Positions 18,661 through 29,965 of a DNA stretch of 64,000 nucleotides are shown here, in pieces. This DNA comes from PALSA-555 sp963731625. Its GTDB lineage: Bacteria; Actinomycetota; Acidimicrobiia; IMCC26256; PALSA-555. The DNA is taken from positions 1 through 64,000 of the forward strand of contig CAVSWH010000001.1 in NCBI GenBank assembly GCA_963731625.1, written 5' to 3'. Numbering within the stretch: position 1 is the first letter of the stretch; the number at the start of each line of letters is the position of its first letter. The notes beneath the pieces are model-generated. The model made no database searches. It was not told where the DNA came from and was given only the letters and a program-made list of their open reading frames with translations. The translations under genes were made by a program, and so were the position numbers.

Positions 18661-19970
18661 CAGCGCCCGTCGCGGCCGATGACGGACCGAACGGTCCGCC
18701 CAACGATGCGCACGTCGAGGGCGAGGCACTGGCGGCGCAGGTAGAAGAACTCGTACTGGAGCTTCTCGAGCGCCTCGACATCGGTGCCGGCGTACTGGTA
18801 CTTCACCTGGGCCCAGCCGGTGAGACCGGGCCGGACCAGGTGGCGCAGGCGGTAGAAGGGCAGCTTGGCCGACAGCTCGGCGACGAGGTGCGGCTGCTCG
18901 GGTCGGGGTCCGACGACGGACAGCTCGCCACGGAGGATGTTCAGCACCTGGGGCAGCTCGTCGAGATGGCTCCGGCGCAGGACGCGTCCGAACGCGGTGA
19001 CGCGAGGGTCGTGCTCCACGGTCGGCGCGCCACCCGACGACCGCATCGTGCGGAACTTGAGGATCGAGAACTCCGACCCGTCGCGGCCGACCCGGCGCTG
19101 GCGGAAGAGGAGCGGCCCGCGGTTCCCGACGAGGTTGAGCACGGCCACGACCGGCACCGAGACGACGAGCGCGGCCGCGCCCGCCGCGCCGAGGGCGAGG
19201 TCGAAGAGCCGCTTCACCCGCGCGTAACCGGGGGCGTGCAGCTCACCGACGTCGAAGAGCAACGAGACACGCTCGAGCTCGGCGACCGGCAGCTTGCCGA
19301 GCCACTGCTCGTAGAAGAGCGAGAGGGTGCGCACCCGCATCCCGGTCTCGTGGAGGCGCGCCGCCTGGAGCACCACGTCCTCGTCGCTCTGCGCGCCCCG
19401 GCTCAGCACCAGGACGGTGGCGCGGGCCGACGCGACGAGCTCGACGAGCGGGAGCCGCGGCGGGTCGACGAGCGCCACGTCGGCCGGGGCCACCGCGGCG
19501 GCAACGAGCGCGTGGCGCTCAGGCGCCCGGTCGAGCTCGGCGCGCAGCGTGTCGGCCTCGTCCACGTCGCCGACGAGGACGATGCGGTCCCGGTCCTCGG
19601 CCCGCGACCGCGCGTCGCCGGTCACTCGGGTGCACAGGACGTACCAGGGGACGAGGACGAGGGCCGACCCGAACACGACGGCCCGCGGCAGCAGCGCGTC
19701 GCCGGCGAAGAGCTGGATCACCGAGATCGACGCGGTCGCGACCGCGGTGGCGCCGACGGCGGACAGCACCGCGCTGCGGCGCGTGCGCGGCAGGTCCGGG
19801 ATCCCGAACCCGTACGCCGCGAGGACGAGCGCGAGGACGAAGCCGAGCGACCACGCGAACCGGGACGTGCCGGTGAAGGCGTAGCCGTGCGCGAGCGCGT
19901 GCGCCTTGCCGAGCCCGAGCACGCAGACGCCCGTCCCGACGTTGACCGCCAGGCGGGCCAGCCGTCGCAT
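18660..19970 (-). CDS. Polyprenyl-phosphate hexose-1-phosphate transferase (initiating PGT)
   Basis: This 436-residue enzyme begins glycan assembly by moving a sugar-1-phosphate onto undecaprenyl phosphate. Four N-terminal membrane helices and a CoA-binding-like domain precede the catalytic core. The core begins with the re-entrant helix (VKRLFDLALGAAGAAALVVS) and continues with GPLLFRQRRVGRDGSEFSI, LKFRTMR, RRSHLDELPQVLNILRGE, VGPRPEQPHLV and RPGLTGWAQVKYQYAG, all PHPT/WbaP hallmarks. It is the natural first enzyme of the block from 15.5 to 22.5 kb. Sugar identity (glucose, galactose or other) is open. Confidence 0.9.
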   Translation of the reverse strand: MRRLARLAVNVGTGVCVLGLGKAHALAHGYAFTGTSRFAWSLGFVLALVLAAYGFGIPDLPRTRRSAVLSAVGATAVATASISVIQLFAGDALLPRAVVFGSALVLVPWYVLCTRVTGDARSRAEDRDRIVLVGDVDEADTLRAELDRAPERHALVAAAVAPADVALVDPPRLPLVELVASARATVLVLSRGAQSDEDVVLQAARLHETGMRVRTLSLFYEQWLGKLPVAELERVSLLFDVGELHAPGYARVKRLFDLALGAAGAAALVVSVPVVAVLNLVGNRGPLLFRQRRVGRDGSEFSILKFRTMRSSGGAPTVEHDPRVTAFGRVLRRSHLDELPQVLNILRGELSVVGPRPEQPHLVAELSAKLPFYRLRHLVRPGLTGWAQVKYQYAGTDVEALEKLQYEFFYLRRQCLALDVRIVGRTVRSVIGRDGR

Positions 19971-20008
19971 GCCCTTGTATCGACCGGCGGAGCCGGGCTG
20001 CTGAGGGG

Positions 20009-21736
20009 CTACCCGCCCCCGGCGGGGGCCGGCTCGGCCTGGCGATAGCGGGTGACGGTCAGGTCGAGGCCGGCCAGGAAGGCGACGCGGCGGTGCGCCC
20101 CGGCCTGGTAGCCGCCGATCTGGGCGGGTGGGACCGCCGGGTCGAGGGTCACCAGGGTGAAGGAGGAGGCGCCGGTGTCGGCGACCACCCGGGCGGCGTC
20201 GGGGAGCTCACTGCCGTGCTCGGCCGTGAGCCAGGGACGGGTCGGCGTGTAGAAGGCGCCGCCCTCCCGCCAGAAGTGCAGGAGCCCCGAGCCGGAGGCG
20301 ACGATGGGGCCGGGCTCGGCGGCGACGCTGCTGACCGCGTCGGCGACCTCGTGGCTGCGCACGGACACCCAGGCGAGGCCGGCACCGGTGACCGCCCCGG
20401 CGAGGGCGAGCGCCGCGGCGGCGACACGCCACGGCGTGGTCTCGAGCGCGACGCAGCCGACGACGGCGAGCAGGATGCCGCTGCACAGCTCGTACCGGCC
20501 GCCCCATTGCGGGTTCGCGCCTCCGCCGTACTGGAACACCCACACGACCGGCAGCGCGACGAGCGCGATCGCGACCGGGCGGGCGAAGGCCGGACGGCGG
20601 CGCGCCACGACGAGGCCGACGACGACGAGCGGCGACGCCACGAGCAGACCGGGCAGGAAGCCGAGTCCGTCGTGGACCCACAGCGCGTAGCCGAGCGCGG
20701 CCACGCCGAGCGCGACCCAGCCGGTGCGCCGCGCCGAGCGGTCGTCGCTCAGGGCCCGGGCGACGCCGAGCGCGACGAGCCCGACGAGCAGCGCGCCGAG
20801 CAGCCAGTCGGTCGGGACCTGGGCGCGGTTCAGGCCGACGGTCGTGGTGAGCGCGTCCTTGACCCGCGACCACAGGTCGGTCCCGCCGCCGCTCGCCGCG
20901 CCGACGGTCCGGGCGGCGCGGAGCCCCGTCCCGAGGATCGCCTGCTCGAGGAGCTGGTTCGCGACGAGCGGGACGAGCAGCCCGACGCCGGCCGCCGCGG
21001 CGCACCACAGTGGTCGCGCGGGTCGACGGCGGCGCGCGCACCACGCGAGCACGAGCACGGTGGCGACGGCGTACACGAGCGCCTCGGTGCGCATGGTCGC
21101 GGCGATCCCGAAGAGCGCGCCGCCGACCGCGGCGCCGCGCCAGCCGGCGCGCCGGTCCGCGACATCGAAGAGCAGCACCACCCCGCCGAGCATCGCGGCG
21201 ACGCCGAGGGTGTGCTCCCAGAAGTCGAGCGAGTAGATGACCACCGGCGTCAGCAGCCCGACGGCCCAGAACGCGAGGTCTCCCCGACCGCCGAGCCGGC
21301 GCGCCAGCGCGCGGGCGCCCAGCGCGGTGAGGACACCGCCCAGCATCGGGAGCAGGAGGATGGCGCGCACGCCACCGAGCAGGTACAGCGGGTAGCCGGC
21401 GTAGATCATCGGCAGGGTGGTGACGTTGACCCATTCGCCGCCGAGGTGGGCGGTGAGCGCGAGCGGGTGCAGCACGCCCTCGTGGTCGTAGGCCTGCGCC
21501 CAGTAGCCGACGGCCGGCTGGAGGCTCCCGGTCGCCTCCATGCTGCGCAGCGTGGCGACCTTGCCGCCGGTGTCGGTGCCGAGGTACCCGTGCGGGTTGT
21601 TGGCGAAGGACAGGGCGACGTAGACGAGGAGCAGCAGGGCACACGCGGCGAGTGGCCGGCGCAGGAGCGGGGTGCGGGGCGCGGGCGTGGTGGCCGCGGC
21701 CGCCGGGCGGGGCGGGGCGGCGACCGTCGCGGTCAC
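20009..21736 (-). CDS. Large polytopic membrane protein, GT-C-like
   Basis: I do not recognise a defined family. The 575-residue protein has roughly twelve membrane spans. It has an early extracytoplasmic loop GYLGTDTGGKVATLRSM with an acidic residue after the first span, and a C-terminal soluble domain of about 120 residues. That topology is the usual layout of GT-C glycosyltransferases. The GTG start at 21736 overlaps the methyltransferase stop (GTGA), and the 37-base gap to the phosphoglycosyltransferase suggests one operon. A role as membrane glycosyltransferase or glycan ligase is inferred from context only. Confidence 0.6.
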   Translation of the reverse strand: MTATVAAPPRPAAAATTPAPRTPLLRRPLAACALLLLVYVALSFANNPHGYLGTDTGGKVATLRSMEATGSLQPAVGYWAQAYDHEGVLHPLALTAHLGGEWVNVTTLPMIYAGYPLYLLGGVRAILLLPMLGGVLTALGARALARRLGGRGDLAFWAVGLLTPVVIYSLDFWEHTLGVAAMLGGVVLLFDVADRRAGWRGAAVGGALFGIAATMRTEALVYAVATVLVLAWCARRRRPARPLWCAAAAGVGLLVPLVANQLLEQAILGTGLRAARTVGAASGGGTDLWSRVKDALTTTVGLNRAQVPTDWLLGALLVGLVALGVARALSDDRSARRTGWVALGVAALGYALWVHDGLGFLPGLLVASPLVVVGLVVARRRPAFARPVAIALVALPVVWVFQYGGGANPQWGGRYELCSGILLAVVGCVALETTPWRVAAAALALAGAVTGAGLAWVSVRSHEVADAVSSVAAEPGPIVASGSGLLHFWREGGAFYTPTRPWLTAEHGSELPDAARVVADTGASSFTLVTLDPAVPPAQIGGYQAGAHRRVAFLAGLDLTVTRYRQAEPAPAGGG

Positions 21737-22452
21737 CCGTGCTTGCGGGCGCGCAGCACGAGCAGACGGGGCATGGTCGCCGCCTCGGCGTACTCCGGCG
21801 CACGAGCGACGAAGCCGGGTGGGGGCGGCGGCTCGACCATCCGCTCGACGAGGAGCCCGCGATCAGCCATCACATTGATGTATCGGCCGAGCGGGCGGTG
21901 CATGAAGGGCAACCTGATGCCGGGGGCGACCTCCTCCATGGCCACGTCGTCGGGCAGGTAGGGCCCGACCCGCCAGTACTGCTCCTCGAGGATGTGGTCG
22001 TCGACCCAGCCGCTGCCGGGGGTCTGGAGCAGCGGGTGGTTGAGGAAGCAGCAGAAGACGCCGCCGACGGCGAGGACCCGGGCGATCTCATGGACGGCGG
22101 GCTCGAACGGCTCGAGATGCTCCAGCGTGAGGCAGATCACCACCGCGTCGACCGCGCCGTCGGGCAGCGGCAGGAACTCGGCGGCGGCCCGGGCGTAGCG
22201 GACCCCACCGCCCCGGGCGCGCGCGGTGACGAGCTGTCCGGCGGTGGGGTCGATGCCGACGACGTCCGCGCCGAGCGCTGCGACGCGGCGCGCCACCTGG
22301 CCCTCTCCGCAGCCGACGTCGAGGACCCGCGACGCGCCCGCGAGGTGCTCGTCGACGAGCGGCAGGATCTGCTCCTCGTACTCGGGGTCGACGCCGCCGG
22401 TGAAGTGGTCCTGCCACCACTGGGCGTGCGTCTCCCAGTGCTGGTCGCTCAC
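21733..22452 (-). CDS. SAM-dependent methyltransferase (class I, Methyltransf_11-like)
   Basis: This 239-residue Rossmann methyltransferase has SAM motif I VLDVGCGEGQVARRVAALG, the acidic loop VVGIDPT, and post-motif segments LPLPDGAVDAVVICLTLEHL and ARVLAVGGVFCC. The GTG start at 22452 lies 11 bases beyond the uvrA stop, and the end overlaps the membrane protein gene. The family covers ubiquinone, sugar and lipid methylation. The glycan-cluster setting suggests sugar methylation, which is inference. Confidence 0.8.
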   Translation of the reverse strand: MSDQHWETHAQWWQDHFTGGVDPEYEEQILPLVDEHLAGASRVLDVGCGEGQVARRVAALGADVVGIDPTAGQLVTARARGGGVRYARAAAEFLPLPDGAVDAVVICLTLEHLEPFEPAVHEIARVLAVGGVFCCFLNHPLLQTPGSGWVDDHILEEQYWRVGPYLPDDVAMEEVAPGIRLPFMHRPLGRYINVMADRGLLVERMVEPPPPPGFVARAPEYAEAATMPRLLVLRARKHG

Positions 22453-22463
22453 CCGGTCCCTGG

Positions 22464-25331
<2,868 letters not shown>

Positions 25332-25337
25332 GGCCTC

Positions 25338-25376
25338 AGCGTACCGGTCGAGGCTGGGTGTCGAACGGACGTTCGA
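25338..25376 (-). promoter_or_regulatory. SOS (LexA) box and promoter of uvrA
   Basis: TCGAAC-GGAC-GTTCGA at 25361-25376 is a perfect palindrome matching the actinobacterial LexA consensus TCGAAC-N4-GTTCGA. A -10-like TACGCT (minus strand, 25343-25338) lies 17 bases downstream of the box edge, so the half-site GTTCGA occupies the -35 position. LexA binding would directly block RNA polymerase. The -10 is six bases from the uvrA GTG, suggesting a leaderless or near-leaderless message. Confidence 0.85.
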
Positions 25377-25402
25377 TCGCGTCGGGGGTCCCGTCCGCGG
25401 CG

Positions 25403-27436
25403 CTACCCGACGGCGCGCAGCTCGCGGCGCAGCTCCGTGATCTCGTCGCGCAGGCGCGCCGCCTCCTCGAAGCGCAGGTCCTTCGCCGCGTCGTGCATCT
25501 CGTCCTGCAGCGTCTGGATGAGCTTGCCGAGATCGTCGGGCGCGACCCCGGCGAGGTCGAACACCGCGGAGCGGGCCGGCTGGCGGCCGCGGCCGCGCCC
25601 ACGGCCCCGCGACGCCGGGGCGTCCTCGCCGCCGTCGCGCGCGTGGACCATCTCGAGGATGTCGGTGACCTTCTTGCGCACCGTCTGCGGGTCGATGTCG
25701 TGCTCGATGTTGTAGGCGAGCTGCTTGTGGCGACGCCGGTTCGTCTCCGAGATCGCCTTGCGCATCGAGTCGGTGACCTCGTCGGCGTACATGACGACCT
25801 GGCCGTCGACGTTGCGCGCCGCGCGCCCGATCATCTGGATGAGCGACGTCTCCGAGCGGAGGAACCCTTCCTTGTCGGCGTCGAGGATGGCGACGAGCGA
25901 CACCTCGGGCAGGTCGAGGCCCTCCCGGAGCAGGTTGATGCCGACGAGCACGTCGAACTCGCCGAGACGCAGCGACCGCAGGATCTCGACCCGCTCGAGC
26001 GTGTCGACCTCGCTGTGGAGGTACCGGACGCGCATCCCGAGCTCGATCAGGTAGTCGGTGAGGTCCTCGGCCATCTTCTTCGTGAGCGTGGTGACGAGCA
26101 CCCGCTGGTCGCGGCCTTCACGGTCGCGGATCTCGGCGACGAGGTCGTCGATCTGGCCGCGGGTGGGACGGACGATGACCTCGGGGTCGATAAGGCCCGT
26201 GGGCCGCACGATCTGCTCGACGACGCGGCCCGACACCTCGAGCTCGTAGGGGCTCGGCGTCGCCGACAAGAAGACGACCTGGTTCACCTTCTGGAGGAAC
26301 TCGTCGAAGCGCAAGGGCCGGTTGTCGAGCGCCGACGGGAGCCGGAACCCGTGCTCGACGAGGGTCTCCTTCCGGGACCGGTCCCCCTCGTACTGGCCGT
26401 GAAGCTGCGGGACGGTCACGTGCGACTCGTCGAGCACGATGAGGAAGTCGTCGGGGAAGTAGTCGAGCAGCGTGTAGGGGGCCTCACCCGCCGAGCGTCC
26501 GTCGAGGTGGCGCGAGTAGTTCTCGATCCCGGAGCACACGCCGACCTCGCGGAGCATCTCGAGGTCATAGGTCGTGCGCATCCGCAGGCGCTGCGCCTCG
26601 AGCAGCTTGCCGTGCTCCTCGAGCCAGGCGAGCCGCTCGGCGAGCTCGACCTCGATGCCCTCGATGGCAGCGCGCATCCGCGCCTCCGAGGTCACGTAGT
26701 GCGACTTGGGGAACAGCACCAGCCGGTCGAGCTCCTCGACGACCTCGCCGGTCATCGGGTCGACGGACACGATCCGCTCGACCTCGTCGCCGAAGAGCTG
26801 GATCCGCACCGCCCGCTCCTCGTAGGAGGGGTACACCTCGATCGTGTCGCCTCGGACCCGGAACTTGTTGCGGGCGAACGCGACGTCGTTGCGCTCATAC
26901 TGGAGCTCCACGAGGCGGGCCAGCACGGACCGCTGGTCGCGCTCCTCGCCGCGGTCCAGGATCAGGCACTGGCGCTCGTACTCGGCGGGGGCGCCGAGCC
27001 CGTAGATCGCCGACACCGACGCGACGATGATCACGTCGCGCCGCGACATGAGCGCGCTCGTCGCCGAGTGGCGCAGCCGGTCGATCTCGTCGTTGATCGA
27101 CGAGTCCTTCTCGATGTAGGTGTCCGTCGTCGGGAGGTACGCCTCCGGCTGGTAGTAGTCGTAGTAGGAGACGAAGTACTCGACGCGGTTCGACGGGAAG
27201 AAGTCCCGGAACTCCGAGGTCAGCTGGGCGGCCAGGCTCTTGTTCGGCGCGAGCACCAGCGTCGGGCGCTGCGCCTCGGCGATGACCCCGGCGATCGTGA
27301 AGGACTTGCCCGACCCGGTGATGCCGAGGAGCGTCTGGAAGCGCTCCCCCTCCTCGACCCCGGCGGCCAGGCCGGCGATCGCGGCCGGCTGGTCCCCCGC
27401 GGCGTGGAACTCCGAGACCAGCTCGAGGGGGGGCAT
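25403..27436 (-). CDS. uvrB: Excinuclease ABC subunit B (UvrB)
   Basis: This 677-residue helicase-like protein receives DNA from UvrA and positions UvrC. Visible parts are the P-loop GITGSGKSFTIAGV, the damage-probing beta-hairpin YFVSYYDYYQPEAYLP, DESHVTVPQL (motif II), helicase motifs GINLLREGLDLPEVSLVAI and QMIGRAARN, and a C-terminal UVR helix pair (LIQTLQDEMHDAAKDLRFEEA). I place the start at the ATG at 27436 (MPPLELVSEF), where homology begins; a GTG ten codons upstream is possible. It lies 71 bases from uvrA. No LexA box is visible just upstream of uvrB itself. Confidence 0.97.
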   Translation of the reverse strand: MPPLELVSEFHAAGDQPAAIAGLAAGVEEGERFQTLLGITGSGKSFTIAGVIAEAQRPTLVLAPNKSLAAQLTSEFRDFFPSNRVEYFVSYYDYYQPEAYLPTTDTYIEKDSSINDEIDRLRHSATSALMSRRDVIIVASVSAIYGLGAPAEYERQCLILDRGEERDQRSVLARLVELQYERNDVAFARNKFRVRGDTIEVYPSYEERAVRIQLFGDEVERIVSVDPMTGEVVEELDRLVLFPKSHYVTSEARMRAAIEGIEVELAERLAWLEEHGKLLEAQRLRMRTTYDLEMLREVGVCSGIENYSRHLDGRSAGEAPYTLLDYFPDDFLIVLDESHVTVPQLHGQYEGDRSRKETLVEHGFRLPSALDNRPLRFDEFLQKVNQVVFLSATPSPYELEVSGRVVEQIVRPTGLIDPEVIVRPTRGQIDDLVAEIRDREGRDQRVLVTTLTKKMAEDLTDYLIELGMRVRYLHSEVDTLERVEILRSLRLGEFDVLVGINLLREGLDLPEVSLVAILDADKEGFLRSETSLIQMIGRAARNVDGQVVMYADEVTDSMRKAISETNRRRHKQLAYNIEHDIDPQTVRKKVTDILEMVHARDGGEDAPASRGRGRGRGRQPARSAVFDLAGVAPDDLGKLIQTLQDEMHDAAKDLRFEEAARLRDEITELRRELRAVG

Positions 27437-27483
27437 CCAGCGATCGTACCGACCGCCTGTGACCACCCGGCCGGACCCTCCGA

Positions 27484-28098
27484 TCAGCCCGCCGGCGAGT
27501 CCTCGCGGTGGCGCACCAGGTCCGCCCAGACCGTGTCGACCTGGCCCTCGAGGGCGGCGAGGTCGCCGCCGTTGTCGATGACGTGGGTCGCCAGGGCGCG
27601 GCGCTGGGCGTCGCTCGCCTGGGCGGCGATGCGTCGCTCGGCGTCCGCCCGGGGCACGCCGCGGTCCTCGAGGCGCGCGAGGCGGACGTCCTCGGGGGCC
27701 TCGACGACGATCACCAGCTGGTAGCCGCGGGCCTGGGCCTGCACCGACTCGGCGAGCAGCGGCACGTCGCAGACGACCACCGCGTCCTTCGGGGCGTCCC
27801 GGAGCCGGCGGACGAACTCCTCGTTGATCGCCGGGTGGGTGATCCCGTCCAGGTCGGCGCGGGACGCGTCGTCCGCGAACGCGACGGCGGCGAGGGCCGC
27901 CCGGTCGAGGCGGCCCCGCTTGTCCAGGATCTGGGCGCCGAACCGGTCGACGAGCTTGGCGAGGGTCGCCTGGCCGGGCTCGACGACCTCACGGGCGATC
28001 GCGTCGGCGTCGATCAGCACCGCGCCACGCTCCACGAGCATCGCGGCGACGGTCGACTTGCCCGACCCGATCCCCCCGGTGAGCGCGACGGCGACCAT
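27484..28098 (-). CDS. coaE: Dephospho-CoA kinase
   Basis: This 204-residue enzyme phosphorylates dephospho-CoA in the last step of CoA synthesis. The P-loop GGIGSGKST is at residues 8-16, with DADAIAREVV, the conserved ITHPAI and VVCDVPLLAES of the CoaE family and the lid region LEDRGVPRADAERRIAAQ. The ATG at 28098 is preferred because homology begins at MVAVALTGG. The order rpsA-coaE-uvrB-uvrA is conserved in actinobacteria; here the Tad locus and a membrane protein separate it from rpsA. Confidence 0.94.
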   Translation of the reverse strand: MVAVALTGGIGSGKSTVAAMLVERGAVLIDADAIAREVVEPGQATLAKLVDRFGAQILDKRGRLDRAALAAVAFADDASRADLDGITHPAINEEFVRRLRDAPKDAVVVCDVPLLAESVQAQARGYQLVIVVEAPEDVRLARLEDRGVPRADAERRIAAQASDAQRRALATHVIDNGGDLAALEGQVDTVWADLVRHREDSPAG

Positions 28099-28176
28099 GG
28101 CGGCGCAGGCTACGGCGTCGACGTCCCCGGAGCCCTGGGCAGCCTGGGTCCGCTCCCCCGGTTGGCCCGAACCATT

Positions 28177-28204
28177 CAAGAACCTCGCCCTTACCTGCCG
28201 ATAA
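28177..28204 (+). promoter_or_regulatory. Sigma-28/WhiG-type promoter candidate for the Flp pilin gene
   Basis: GCCGATAA at 28197-28204 is an exact match to the -10 of FliA/WhiG-family promoters (consensus TAAA-N15/16-GCCGATAA). CAAG at 28177-28180, 16 bases upstream, is a partial -35 match. The predicted start of transcription is about 30 bases ahead of the pilin GTG at 28243. The -10 is strong and the -35 weak. Confidence 0.45.
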
Positions 28205-28242
28205 CCCCGGAGCGGGGCGGCGGGGTGAGAGAGAAGGCGGCG

Positions 28243-28443
28243 GTGGACTACTTCGTGGTGCTGCACGGCTGGCTCCGGGCCCGCCTCGGACGCGACGAGC
28301 GAGGCGCCAACCTGGTCGAGTACCTCCTGCTCGTGTCGTTGATCGCGATCGCCGTGATGGGCGCGGTGCTGTTCCTCGGCAAGCAGATCAGCCCGACGTT
28401 CCTGCACGCGGGCAGCGCGATCAGCACGGCGCCCGGCCCGTAG
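28243..28443 (+). CDS. flp: Flp/Fap-type pilin subunit
   Basis: This 66-residue prepilin has the prepilin-peptidase site ERG-ANLVEYLLL: cleavage after G21 gives a mature chain starting ANLVEY, with the conserved glutamate at position 5 and tyrosine at 6. The hydrophobic helix LLLVSLIAIAVMGAVLFLG follows. The GTG at 28243 is preceded by AGAAGG at a five-base gap; a second GTG at 28225 is less well placed. It is transcribed toward the Tad operon on the opposite strand, divergently from coaE. A pilin separated and inverted from its assembly genes is unusual. Confidence 0.88.
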   Translation: MDYFVVLHGWLRARLGRDERGANLVEYLLLVSLIAIAVMGAVLFLGKQISPTFLHAGSAISTAPGP

Positions 28444-28470
28444 GCCCCCCTCGGGGCGGCCCCAGGGGAT

Positions 28471-29961
28471 CTAGCGGACGTCGTCGCGGACGAGCAGCAC
28501 CCGGGCGTGGTCCTGGTAGAGGACCCGCCACTGGCCGGTGTCCTCGACGAGGGTGACGAGCGGGTCGCCGCGGGGCCAGAGGATCACCTGGATGTCCTCC
28601 CGCTTCAGCACGGCGTCCCAGCCGGGTGCGCTGCGGGCGAGCGTGAAGTAGTCGGCGATGATCGGCCGCGGGTACATGTCGTAGCGGTCGTCGATGAAGA
28701 CGCGCTGGCGCGGCCAGTACTGCAGGATCACGTAGCCCGCGTCGACGTCGGTGGTGAGCAGCCGCCTGCCGAGCAGCCCGGCGTGCGCGTCGGCCTGCAT
28801 GGCGCGGACCGGATAGCCGGCGAAGTCGAAGTTGGGCTGCCCGGCGGCGTTCACCGTGAAGACGGTCACGACGAGGAGCAGCGCCGCGGCGAGGCCCCAG
28901 CCGAGCACGCTGGTGCGGTCGGTGGCCTGGGTGCGGCGCGGCCCGGCGACGGCGCGGGCGGCGATCGGCAGGCCGACGAGCGGCGCGAGCGCGATGTTGC
29001 GCAGCGCCCAGAGGCCCAGCACGAGGAACGGGAGCGACACGAGCAGGTCGCGGCGGCTCACCTTGCCGGGGGCCCGGACCAGCAGCACGACGAAGGTGAC
29101 GATCCAGAGCGCGTAGAGCTCGCCGCGGAGGCTGTGGAAGTCGGGTGAGCCCCACTCGACGATGTGGCGGAAGATGTCCGCCCGGCTGAGCAGCACGGTC
29201 GGGAACGTGACGAGGGAGACGCCGTAGGGGTTGAGGAACACGGCGACGGCCGCCACGGCCGTGCCGGTCAGGAGCTGGCGCTCCCGCCCTTCCCACGGTC
29301 GGTGCCCGTCGAGCCAGCGCCCGAGGAGGTGCAGGCCGAGGTACGCGAAGCCGAGCACGAACGTGCCGTGCACGTTCGCCCAGCACCACATGAGCACCGG
29401 GATGGCGAGCACGGGCCGTCGCCCGACCCACGAGTCCGGGACCTCGACGACCCAGACGAGCACGACGAGGGCGAGGATCCCAAAGATGAGGGGGCGCTCC
29501 GACCACAGCGTGTCGAGGCTGGCGAGCGCGAGGGCGGTGAGCAGCGCGGCGCGCACCCGGTTCTGGGTGAGGCGCAGCGCGAGCCGGAAGGCGAGCACGG
29601 CGATCGCGACGCCGGTGAGGCCGACGACGACGCGGATGCCGAAGGGGCTCGTGACCCGGTCGACGACCGCGTAGAGCAGCTCGGCGAGCCAGGACTGGAC
29701 GACCCAGTGGGTGCCCGGCGCGCTGAACGAGAACGGGTCGCGGTGCGGGAACCCGGAGTCGAGGATCAGCTCGCCGGTGCGCAGATGCCAGAAAAACGAG
29801 TTGTCCGAGAGCCGCTCGACGCCGACGGCCCAGCCGAACAGCGCGAACACCGCGGTGAAGAGCAGGTCGAGACGCGGGCCGCGCGGCCGGACGGTGGGGG
29901 TGACGGGCGGTGCGGCCGGGGCGCTCGGCGCGCGAGGGCCGGCCTCGGTGGCGACGGCCAT
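28471..29961 (-). CDS. Polytopic membrane protein, GT-C-like, next to the Tad genes
   Basis: No family is recognised with certainty. The 496-residue protein has about ten spans and an early periplasmic-side loop with LSDNSFFWHLRTGELILDSG and FPHRDPFSFSAPGTHWVVQSW. It ends with a soluble domain of about 110 residues containing RRLLTTDVDAGYVILQYW and VFIDDRYDMYP. The WHLRTGE...HRDPFSF pattern recurs in uncharacterised actinobacterial membrane proteins of GT-C fold. It starts four bases after the tadC stop, so it belongs to the Tad transcript; pilin or cell-wall glycosylation is a guess. Confidence 0.65.
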   Translation of the reverse strand: MAVATEAGPRAPSAPAAPPVTPTVRPRGPRLDLLFTAVFALFGWAVGVERLSDNSFFWHLRTGELILDSGFPHRDPFSFSAPGTHWVVQSWLAELLYAVVDRVTSPFGIRVVVGLTGVAIAVLAFRLALRLTQNRVRAALLTALALASLDTLWSERPLIFGILALVVLVWVVEVPDSWVGRRPVLAIPVLMWCWANVHGTFVLGFAYLGLHLLGRWLDGHRPWEGRERQLLTGTAVAAVAVFLNPYGVSLVTFPTVLLSRADIFRHIVEWGSPDFHSLRGELYALWIVTFVVLLVRAPGKVSRRDLLVSLPFLVLGLWALRNIALAPLVGLPIAARAVAGPRRTQATDRTSVLGWGLAAALLLVVTVFTVNAAGQPNFDFAGYPVRAMQADAHAGLLGRRLLTTDVDAGYVILQYWPRQRVFIDDRYDMYPRPIIADYFTLARSAPGWDAVLKREDIQVILWPRGDPLVTLVEDTGQWRVLYQDHARVLLVRDDVR

Positions 29962-29965
29962 CGGG

